Positions 1 to 6,493 of a DNA stretch of 7,617 bases are shown in pieces. A program made the translations under genes and the position numbers. A model generated the notes under the pieces. The model was not told the DNA's origin and did not search any database. It worked only from the letters and a program-made list of their open reading frames with translations. Positions within the stretch are counted from its first letter, which is position 1, and each line of letters opens with the position of its first letter. Source of the DNA: an uncultured Collinsella sp. (GTDB lineage Bacteria > Actinomycetota > Coriobacteriia > Coriobacteriales > Coriobacteriaceae); the NCBI GenBank assembly GCA_900757265.1, contig CAAENW010000082.1, forward strand, positions 1-7,617, given 5' to 3'.

Positions 1-824
1 GCCGTATCGGCCGCAGCATCCTCGGGCGCCGCTTCGGGCTCCGGTGCGGGGCGCTTCTCGCCACCGTAGGTCACCGTCACCATCGCGGAACGCAGGATGC
101 GATCCGCCATGCGGTAGCCCTTCTGGTACACGTCGTTGACGGTCTCGTCGTACTGCGATGCGTCCTCGACGCGACCCACAGCCTGGTGCTCGAGCGGATC
201 GAACGCCTCGCCCTTGGGGTCGATGGGCTCAACGCCCTCGTGCGCAAACACATCGAGCAGCTTGGCATGCACCGCATCGACGCCATCGACGAACTGCTTA
301 AAGTCGTCGGCAAGCTCTTGGCTGCGGGCATGGTCGATCGCGCGCTCGATATCGTCGATTACCGGCAACAGCGCGGTGACAAGCTTCTCAGTCGCGCGGT
401 CGCGCTCGGCGATGCGCTCGTTGGCGGTGCGGCGACGGAAGTTCTCCCAGTCGGCCTGCAAACGGGCGGTGCGCTCGGTGGCGTCCTTCGCCTTGTCCTC
501 GGCAGCCTTCTGAGCCTCTGCCGCAGCATCGAGCTCGCTGCGCACGTCGGCAAGCTCCTTTTGGGCCTGCTCGAACTTGAGCTTAAAGTCGTTGTCGGCG
601 GCTTCCTCACCGGCGCGGATAGCGGCTTCCACCATCTCGTCCTCGGTCATCGTCGCCTCCTTGTTGGAATCCTCTACCTGGTTCTCGGCAGCCTCGGCGG
701 CCTCGGCCTCGTTGGCCTCGGTATCGTCGACGGCCTCTACGGGAATCTTCACGTCCTTCTCCTCAGAGTCAACGGGGGCGGCGCCAGCGGCAGCCGCCTC
801 CGTGCGAGCTTTACGGGCGGACAT
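1..824 (-). CDS. grpE: GrpE nucleotide exchange factor of DnaK (C-terminus cut by window edge)
   Basis: GrpE is the cytoplasmic co-chaperone that releases ADP from DnaK. From the ATG at 824 the frame stays open for 274 codons to base 1, so the stop lies outside the window. Residues 1-58 are Ala/Glu-rich and low in complexity. A charged coiled-coil segment follows (about 77-125), then the GrpE core: the QADWENFRRR motif, an LLPVIDDIERAI stretch, a helix around FKQFVDGVDAVHAKLLDVF, and the beta domain with EGVEPIDPKGEAFDP, EHQAV and YQKGYRMADRILRSAMVTV. After that core comes a Pro/Glu/Ala tail (KRPAPEPEAAPED) that runs off the edge, so the protein is longer than the usual ~200 aa at both ends. 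The start lies 2 nt after the dnaK stop (TAA-TC-ATG) and would be translationally coupled; a weak GAGGA sits 9 nt upstream. An in-frame ATG at 650 has a much better ribosome binding site, so the true start is uncertain. Family assignment is firm. Confidence 0.95.
   Translation of the reverse strand, partial: MSARKARTEAAAAGAAPVDSEEKDVKIPVEAVDDTEANEAEAAEAAENQVEDSNKEATMTEDEMVEAAIRAGEEAADNDFKLKFEQAQKELADVRSELDAAAEAQKAAEDKAKDATERTARLQADWENFRRRTANERIAERDRATEKLVTALLPVIDDIERAIDHARSQELADDFKQFVDGVDAVHAKLLDVFAHEGVEPIDPKGEAFDPLEHQAVGRVEDASQYDETVNDVYQKGYRMADRILRSAMVTVTYGGEKRPAPEPEAAPEDAAADT
648..662 (-). promoter_or_regulatory. Strong internal ribosome binding site and alternative start inside grpE
   Basis: On the minus strand AAGGAGG (bases 656-662) is followed after 5 nt (CGACG) by an in-frame ATG (648-650) that encodes Met59 of the long GrpE frame. 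This is a near-ideal Shine-Dalgarno with near-ideal spacing, much stronger than the site before the 824 start. Translation from here would give a GrpE beginning MTEDEM, without the Ala/Glu-rich 58-residue leader but with the coiled coil and core intact. AAG-GAG-GCG also reads as Lys-Glu-Ala, so a chance match in a Lys/Glu-rich coding stretch is possible. Confidence 0.45.
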
Positions 825-826
825 GA

Positions 827-2719
<1,893 letters not shown>

Positions 2720-2877
2720 TAGAAATTCCCTCTCTCTTTTGCGTTCGCGTCGCCTCGACGGTCTGTCGCGCGGCGCTTCGGCTTGTCTTTCAGGATGTAG
2801 TGTATCCCCTTATGGGCCGGAATATACAAAATCTAAGTCAATTCATATAAGATTTCTTATTGCCGAGAGTTTAGGTT

Positions 2878-2908
2878 CTCAAATGCGCAGGTAGATGCGC
2901 TGTTTGAG
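2878..2908. repeat. Imperfect inverted repeat upstream of dnaK (candidate operator)
   Basis: CTCAAA-T-GCGC (2878-2888) faces GCGC-TG-TTTGAG (2897-2908) across the 8-nt spacer AGGTAGAT, giving a 10-bp interrupted dyad about 160-190 nt upstream of the dnaK start codon. The outer words CTCAA and TTGAG are the same pentamers found in the half-sites of the actinobacterial HspR element HAIR (CTTGAGT-N7-ACTCAAG). Here, however, they are in the opposite relative order and further apart, so this is not a HAIR site as defined. It could be an operator, part of an RNA hairpin, or chance. Confidence 0.35.
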
Positions 2909-2920
2909 TTCTCGACAGAT

Positions 2921-3120
2921 CTATTGAGATCTATGTAGAGATGGCTGAGGTTTGGACCGGAGCCACACGGAACGATCTTGGGGCACCCCCGAGGAAAGCG
3001 CGACCCGTTTTGAGCGTCGGTTCCGGGATGCGCTTTCCAAAGCGCGCTCAATAGCTCAATATTTCAAGTCACCTTTAGCTAACATTTGCGCAGCTCAGCG
3101 GCCCCACCTGCGCGTTTTTT
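2921..3120 (+). ncRNA. Candidate structured small RNA ending in an intrinsic terminator
   Basis: A plus-strand terminator (3088-3120) follows about 370 bases with no credible plus-strand gene, and the sequence before it can fold extensively. CTATTGAG (2921-2928) is perfectly complementary to CTCAATAG (3047-3054) and would close a domain of about 134 nt. Inside are CTTGGGG/CCCCGAG (2977-2983 with 2987-2993) and a long hairpin: GGAAAGCGC (2993-3001) with GCGCTTTCC (3030-3038), continued by a G-T and an A-A position into CCCG/CGGG (3004-3007 with 3024-3027). GCGCTTT (3030-3036) could instead pair with AAAGCGC (3039-3045), so two mutually exclusive folds exist. I recognise no known family: the SRP RNA, tmRNA and RNase P cores are absent. 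The 5' end is unknown; a weak TATACA-N17-TATAAG promoter lies at 2823-2851. It could equally be an attenuated leader of the ferredoxin gene. Confidence 0.3.
3088..3120 (+). terminator. Rho-independent terminator with no obvious upstream gene
   Basis: GCGCAG (3088-3093) pairs with CTGCGC (3108-3113) around a 14-nt loop. After one G the stem is followed by six T residues (3115-3120). The T-run is on the plus strand only, so it would stop rightward transcription about 140 bases before the ferredoxin start. The stem is short (6 bp, all but one pair G-C), and no plus-strand protein gene precedes it; the dnaK start on the other strand is 370 bases to the left. Confidence 0.6.
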
Positions 3121-3214
3121 AGTAAACCTTGGCATACTCGGCGAACGGTATGAAGATGCCGGCCAGAGGGTATTGCAAACGGTCGCTCCCGTGGTCTGTT
3201 TTTGCCCGAATCAA

Positions 3215-3242
3215 ACCGACGCGCATCGCCTGTAGCGTCGGT
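3215..3242 (+). promoter_or_regulatory. Hairpin in the 5' untranslated region of the ferredoxin gene
   Basis: ACCGACGC (3215-3222) and GCGTCGGT (3235-3242) are perfect 8-nt inverted repeats around a 12-nt loop. The right arm ends 4 nt before the AGAGAGG ribosome binding site (3247-3253), which itself lies 8 nt before the ATG. It could be a 5' stabilising stem-loop for a highly expressed small mRNA, a protein-binding dyad, or part of the leader fold. No T-run follows, so it is not a terminator. Confidence 0.45.
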
Positions 3243-3261
3243 CAACAGAGAGGAAACTACC

Positions 3262-3447
3262 ATGGCTCATCCCGTAATTGATGCCGACGAGTGCATCGCT
3301 TGTGGCGTTTGCGTCGACTCCTGCCCCGCTGGCGTTCTGGAGCTCCAGGACGTCGCTACCGTCGCTGACGAGGACTCCTGCGTCGCCTGTGGCGCTTGCC
3401 AGGACGCTTGCCCCGCTGGCGCGATCACCGAGATCGTCGAGGAGTAA
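3262..3447 (+). CDS. 2[4Fe-4S] clostridial-type ferredoxin
   Basis: This small soluble electron carrier of anaerobic metabolism exchanges low-potential electrons with oxidoreductases such as pyruvate:ferredoxin oxidoreductase or hydrogenase. The 61-aa product has two full cluster motifs of the form CxxCxxCxxxCP: Cys11, 14, 17 and 21, and Cys40, 43, 46 and 50. Each is followed by PAG, which reflects the internal duplication typical of the family. The protein is acidic and has no signal peptide or membrane segment. The ATG at 3262 is chosen because AGAGAGG lies 8 nt upstream and the protein then begins directly before the first cluster loop, as usual (MAHPVIDADECIACG). The open frame reaches back 20 codons to 3202, but that extension overlaps the leader hairpin and has no ribosome binding site. 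It stands alone, divergent from dnaK and convergent with the nad operon, and is closed by the terminator at 3487-3530. Its redox partner cannot be told from this window. Confidence 0.96.
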   Translation: MAHPVIDADECIACGVCVDSCPAGVLELQDVATVADEDSCVACGACQDACPAGAITEIVEE

Positions 3448-3486
3448 CAACTCCCCCACTTGCACACTCAAAAGTACACCGTGCAC

Positions 3487-3530
3487 AAAAAAGGAGGCTT
3501 CCGCATCGCCGCGGAGGCCTCCTTTTGTTT
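3487..3530. terminator. Bidirectional rho-independent terminator between ferredoxin and the nad operon
   Basis: AAAAGGAGGCTTCCGC (3489-3504) pairs with GCGGAGGCCTCCTTTT (3511-3526) across a 6-nt loop, 15 Watson-Crick pairs plus one G-T. On the plus strand the stem runs into TTTTGTTTG; on the minus strand it runs into six T residues (complement of 3487-3492). It can therefore end ferredoxin transcription from the left (40 bases past its stop) and nad operon transcription from the right. Confidence 0.88.
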
Positions 3531-3566
3531 GTACAGGCAGCTAATTGGGGACGGGGCTACCTTGGC

Positions 3567-3633
3567 AGTTGCGGTGGAATAGTTCCTGGCTCATTGCTTA
3601 GGTGCCGATTGTAGGAACTATTTCACCGCAACT
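3567..3633. repeat. 67-bp palindromic element with 20-bp arms
   Basis: The arm 3567-3586 (AGTTGCGGTG...GTTCC) and the arm 3614-3633 (GGAAC...CACCGCAACT) are inverted copies matching at 19 of 20 positions, the odd pair being G-T on the plus strand. The 27-nt loop starts and ends with a further T-A pair and contains GGC...GCC. Neither side has a T-run, and a good terminator already exists at 3487-3530, so termination is not its obvious purpose. Just outside the left arm is GGGGACGGGG (3547-3556). A short non-coding palindrome between two genes with a GGGGAC flank resembles REP- or MITE-like elements moved by a transposase supplied elsewhere. That reading is inference; no second copy is present here. 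Confidence 0.55.
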
Positions 3634-3651
3634 TATATAGACAGTATCGGG

Positions 3652-4197
3652 TTAGGACAAATCATCCTCGTAGGGCATTAAATCGGCAAGGTAGCCCTTC
3701 TCCTTGAGTATGGCCTCGATCTCGTCGAGGGTCTGCTCGTCCTCCGCCGCGATGCGATGGAAGTGGTAGCCGCTCGTCACCGTTAGTAGTGGAAAGCTCT
3801 TGCCGCTCTCGATATCGTGCAGGTAGCGCTCAACATCGCGACGATTGCGGATGTCCAGGTCGGCCGTGATCTTGCCGTACACACGATGGTTGACGATCAC
3901 GTTGAGCACGGCGCCACCCGCGTCGACGATACTCGTAAGCTCGTCGCCCGCCTGCTCCACGCCGTGGCGCACCTTAACAAGACGCGTGGGCACGGCGGGG
4001 CTACTCGCGGCTTCCTGCAGCACGTAGCCGCGGTTGGTCGCCACGATATCGTGCCCATCGGCACGCAACAGGGCAATATCCTGAACCACGACCTGACGGC
4101 TCACGCCAACCTCGCGGGCAAGTGCGCTGCCCGAAACGGGCTCCTTGGCTCCTTCGAGCACGCCCATGATGGCACGGCGACGCTCGCGGGCGTCCAT
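3652..4197 (-). CDS. niaR: NiaR-type niacin-responsive transcriptional repressor (HTH + 3H domain)
   Basis: NiaR (YrxA) proteins bind DNA as repressors of NAD synthesis and niacin uptake genes, with nicotinic acid as co-repressor. The 181-aa product is the usual length. Residues 1-60 form a winged helix-turn-helix of HTH_11 style (SGSALAREVGVSRQVVVQDIALLRADGHDI). Residues 73-170 form the 3H domain, named for its conserved histidines. His78 and Glu86 (8 apart) and His145/His147 (GYHFHR) have the same spacing as the metal ligands known in the Thermotoga protein (His79, Glu87, His144, His146); His104 lies in VNHRVYG. The start overlaps the nadC stop by one base (TAATG), so the two are translationally coupled and this is the last gene of nadA-nadB-nadC-niaR. 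Being in the operon, it probably represses itself through the palindrome upstream of nadA. No terminator follows directly; the one at 3487-3530 is the likely end. Confidence 0.93.
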   Translation of the reverse strand: MDARERRRAIMGVLEGAKEPVSGSALAREVGVSRQVVVQDIALLRADGHDIVATNRGYVLQEAASSPAVPTRLVKVRHGVEQAGDELTSIVDAGGAVLNVIVNHRVYGKITADLDIRNRRDVERYLHDIESGKSFPLLTVTSGYHFHRIAAEDEQTLDEIEAILKEKGYLADLMPYEDDLS

Positions 4198-5057
4198 TAT
4201 TTACCGTCCAGCAGACGCAGGTGCTTAAGCGAGAGGTCGAGAATCGGCGCAGAGTGCGTCAACGCCCCCGAGCTAATAAAGTCAACGCCCAGGTCGGCAA
4301 GCGCGCGGATATTGTTAGCGTCCACGTTGCCCGAGCACTCGGTCTTGGCGCGGCCGGCGATAAGCTCAATCGCGGCAGCCATGTCGTCGTGAGTCATGTT
4401 GTCGAACATGATGATGTCGGCGCCGGCTTCCACGGCCTCGCGCACCATGTCCAGGTTCTCGCACTCGATCTCGACCGTCGTGGTAAACGATGCATGGGCG
4501 CGCGCCATCTCGATCGCGCGCGTCACACCACCGGCGGCATCGATGTGGTTGTCCTTGAGCATGACGGCCGTCGACAGGTTGTAACGGTGGTTGCTGCCGC
4601 CGCCGATCTCGACTGCGGCCTTCTCGAAGACACGCATGCCCGGCGTGGTCTTGCGCGTGTCGACAAGCACGGTCTTGGTGCCCTCGAGCGCCGCGGCCAT
4701 CCGATGCGTGTAAGTAGCGATGCCGCTCATGCGCTGCAGGTAGTTGAGCGCCACGCGCTCGCCCGAAAGCAGCACGCGCGCATCGCCGCGCACCTGGCCC
4801 ACGTGGTCGCCGGCGTGCACCTCGTCACCATCGGCAACATCAAACAGCACCGAACTCTGCGAATCCAGCAGCTCAAAGGTGCGAGCAAACACATCCAGGC
4901 CGGCGATGATGCCATCGGCCTTGGCGATAAGCTCCACCGTGGCGGGACGCGCCGTGGGGCACACGCTCGCCGTGCTCACGTCCTCAAAGGTAATGTCCTC
5001 GCGCAGAGCCTGCAAAATCAGATCATCGACGACGAGCTTCATGGTAATGGGATTCAT
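4197..5057 (-). CDS. nadC: Nicotinate-nucleotide pyrophosphorylase (quinolinate phosphoribosyltransferase)
   Basis: NadC converts quinolinate and phosphoribosyl pyrophosphate to nicotinate mononucleotide, CO2 and pyrophosphate, the third step of de novo NAD synthesis. The 286-aa length is typical. Residues 1-115 form the N-terminal open-sandwich domain, ending in ERVALNYLQRMSGIAT (100-115). The alpha/beta barrel carries DTRKTTPG (133-140), EKAAVEIGGGSNHR (145-158), LKDNH (167-171), IIMFDN (215-220) and the end-of-barrel SSGALTHSA (262-270). Arg135, Lys136, His157, Arg158 and Lys168 fall where family members bind the two substrates' acidic groups. The strand usually reading ExSGGI here reads TECSGNVDANNI (239-250), a conservative variant. 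GGAGGAG lies 6-8 nt before the first ATG at 5057, which is preferred over the ATG five codons later. The gene starts 3 nt after the nadB stop and overlaps niaR by one base. Confidence 0.97.
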   Translation of the reverse strand: MNPITMKLVVDDLILQALREDITFEDVSTASVCPTARPATVELIAKADGIIAGLDVFARTFELLDSQSSVLFDVADGDEVHAGDHVGQVRGDARVLLSGERVALNYLQRMSGIATYTHRMAAALEGTKTVLVDTRKTTPGMRVFEKAAVEIGGGSNHRYNLSTAVMLKDNHIDAAGGVTRAIEMARAHASFTTTVEIECENLDMVREAVEAGADIIMFDNMTHDDMAAAIELIAGRAKTECSGNVDANNIRALADLGVDFISSGALTHSAPILDLSLKHLRLLDGK

Positions 5058-5060
5058 GGT

Positions 5061-6437
5061 CTACTCCTCCACGGCCTGCGTGCCGGCGGCACGGGCCAAA
5101 TCATCGATTGCCAGGGTGTCGACGCTCAGGGCGCGATGACGGCCATCGAGCGCGGGATCGCCCGCCTGCTCCACGGCCAGCGACTCGCCGGTACGCATGT
5201 ACCACGCGGCGCGACGACCCCAGACCAGCGCCTCGAGCAGGCTGTTTGATGCAAGGCGGTTCTTGCCGTGAACGCCGTTGCAAGCCGTCTCGCCCGCGGC
5301 GTAGAGCTCGGGCATCGAGGTGCGGCCGTCCTTGTCGACCCACACGCCGCCCATAAAGTAGTGCTGCGTGGGCGTAACGGGAATGGGCTCGTCCAAGATG
5401 TCGCGACCGTCCTCCAGACAGCGCGCGCGGATATTGGCAAAATGCCTGGTCACCACGTCGCGCTCGACGGGGGCAAAGCTCAGCCACTCGTGCTCGGTGC
5501 CGTCCTGCTTCATCTGCTCGCGAATAGCGGCGGCGACAACATCGCGCGGCTGCAGCTCGTCGGTAAAGCGCTCGCCGGCGGCATTGAGCAGAATCGCGCC
5601 TTCGCCGCGGCAGCTCTCGCTGATCAGGAAGGTGCGGCCCGGCTGCGGCGAGAACAGTCCCGTGGGATGGATCTGCACGTAGTCCAGGTGCTCCATCGTG
5701 ATGCCGTGCCCCTGCGCGATGTAGCAGGCGTCACCGGTGAGCTGCGGGTAGTTGGTCGAATGGTCGTATACGCCGCCGATGCCGCCCGTCGCCCACAGCG
5801 TCTGGCGGGCATGGATCTTAAACGGCTCGCCGGCATGCACGCCCTCGGCGGCATTTGTCAGCTCGTCGGCGGGACGAACCGAGCTGTCCTCGTCCACGGA
5901 AACGGCGACGACGCCGGTGCACGCCGTGGCGCCATCGCGCTCGGCAGTCAGGATATCGGTCATGGCAACGTGTTCGAGAATCTGCACGTTGTCCAGCTTG
6001 CGGACAGCCTGGAGCAGTTTGGTCGTAATCTCCTTGCCCGTAATATCGGCATGGAAGGCGATGCGCGGGCGGCTGTGCGCGCCCTCGCGGGTAAAGTCGA
6101 GGCTGCCGTCGGCCTTGCGCTCAAAGTCCACGCCCATGGCCAGCAGGTCATTGATGACCGAACGGCTCGAGCGAATCATGATGTCAACACTCTCGCGGCG
6201 GTTTTCGTAATGGCCGGCGTGCATGGTGTCCTCAAAGAAGGCATCGTAGTCAGAGCCTTCGGGCAGCACGCAGATACCGCCCTGCGCGAGCATCGAATCG
6301 CACTCGTCGACGGCGCCCTTGGAGAGCATGATTACGCGCGTGCTCGTCGGCAGATTGAGAGCCGCATACAGGCCCGCCACGCCGCAACCGGCAATGACGA
6401 CATCGCACTCCATATCGGGGTATTGTTTGGTTTCCAC
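5061..6437 (-). CDS. nadB: L-aspartate oxidase, short form, GTG start
   Basis: NadB is an FAD flavoprotein that oxidises L-aspartate to iminoaspartate for NadA; in anaerobes fumarate can be the electron acceptor. The 458-aa product shows DVVIAGCGVAGLYAAL (FAD GxGxxG at 17-22), SMLAQGGI (48-55), REGAHSRPR (117-125), the ATGGIGGVY strand (216-224), QIHPTG (255-260), ESCRGEGA (274-281), TQHYFMGGVWVD (357-368) and HGKNRLASNSLLEALVWG (390-407). His257, Arg277, His359 and Arg394 match the substrate-binding histidines and arginines of the family. After residue 407 only about 50 residues remain, whereas E. coli NadB (540 aa) has a helical C-terminal domain of well over 100; that domain is largely missing. 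The GTG at 6437 is chosen because GGGAGAGG lies 6 nt upstream. The frame is open to 6824, but there it only overlaps nadA. The next ATG (6413) has no ribosome binding site. Confidence 0.96.
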   Translation of the reverse strand: METKQYPDMECDVVIAGCGVAGLYAALNLPTSTRVIMLSKGAVDECDSMLAQGGICVLPEGSDYDAFFEDTMHAGHYENRRESVDIMIRSSRSVINDLLAMGVDFERKADGSLDFTREGAHSRPRIAFHADITGKEITTKLLQAVRKLDNVQILEHVAMTDILTAERDGATACTGVVAVSVDEDSSVRPADELTNAAEGVHAGEPFKIHARQTLWATGGIGGVYDHSTNYPQLTGDACYIAQGHGITMEHLDYVQIHPTGLFSPQPGRTFLISESCRGEGAILLNAAGERFTDELQPRDVVAAAIREQMKQDGTEHEWLSFAPVERDVVTRHFANIRARCLEDGRDILDEPIPVTPTQHYFMGGVWVDKDGRTSMPELYAAGETACNGVHGKNRLASNSLLEALVWGRRAAWYMRTGESLAVEQAGDPALDGRHRALSVDTLAIDDLARAAGTQAVEE

Positions 6438-6455
6438 AGGAATCCTCTCCCTTGT

Positions 6456-6490
6456 AATGTGGCATAAGGGATGGCCCCTCATGTCACATT
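6456..6490 (-). promoter_or_regulatory. Intercistronic hairpin between nadA and nadB
   Basis: The 56-nt gap between nadA and nadB is nearly filled by an inverted repeat: 6456-6470 (AATGTGGCATAAGGG) against 6476-6490 (CCCTCATGTCACATT) with a 5-nt loop. In the transcript 13 of 15 positions are Watson-Crick, one is U-G and one is C-A. It begins 3 nt after the nadA stop and ends about 6 nt before the nadB ribosome binding region. No T-run follows, so it should not terminate transcription. The CCCTT in its second arm is also complementary to the AAGGG beside the nadB ribosome binding site, so an alternative fold could hide that site. Likely roles are mRNA end protection or tuning of NadA versus NadB output. 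Confidence 0.6.
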
Positions 6491-6493
6491 GGC

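Larger units (their letters stand above)
2720..3261. other. Divergent intergenic region between dnaK and the ferredoxin gene
   Basis: This 542-base stretch has no convincing gene. It must hold the promoters of dnaK (leftward) and probably of the ferredoxin (rightward). On the minus strand TTGACT (2836-2841) resembles a -35 box, but no good -10 lies 15-19 nt from it, so the dnaK promoter is not identified. On the plus strand TATACA (2823-2828) and TATAAG (2846-2851) are 17 nt apart and could be a weak promoter. The segment also carries six TTGAG/CTCAA words between 2878 and 3059, inverted repeats at 2878-2908, 2977-2993 and 2993-3038, a closing complementarity between 2921-2928 and 3047-3054, and a plus-strand terminator at 3088-3120. 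A further hairpin stands just before the ferredoxin ribosome binding site. Confidence 0.6.

Noticed and set aside
2720..2960. CIRCE element (TTAGCACTC-N9-GAGTGCTAA) for HrcA control of dnaK
   Set aside because: Looked for on both strands and not found; no close variant either.
2991..3006. GAGGAAAG word resembling the start of the RNase P RNA core
   Set aside because: The match stops after GAGGAAAG, the partner conserved regions are absent, and the segment up to the terminator is far too short for RNase P RNA.
2857..3051. Minus-strand ORF of 64 codons upstream of dnaK
   Set aside because: No ribosome binding site or family resemblance; it overlaps the regulatory and structured region.
2941..3054. 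Small plus-strand ORF (37 codons, starts MAEVWTG)
   Set aside because: No ribosome binding site at usable distance, no recognisable product, and the sequence is better explained by hairpins and inverted repeats.
3202..3261. 20-codon N-terminal extension of the ferredoxin
   Set aside because: It would begin at a non-ATG codon without a ribosome binding site and run through the leader hairpin; the ATG at 3262 has a good ribosome binding site and gives a normal ferredoxin N-terminus.
4221..5249. Plus-strand open frame (342 codons) opposite nadC and the end of nadB
   Set aside because: Compositionally an antisense shadow of nadC/nadB, with no family motifs and no credible ribosome binding site.
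5268..6467. Plus-strand open frame (399 codons) opposite nadB
   Set aside because: Same antisense shadow pattern; nadB on the minus strand carries the full set of conserved motifs.
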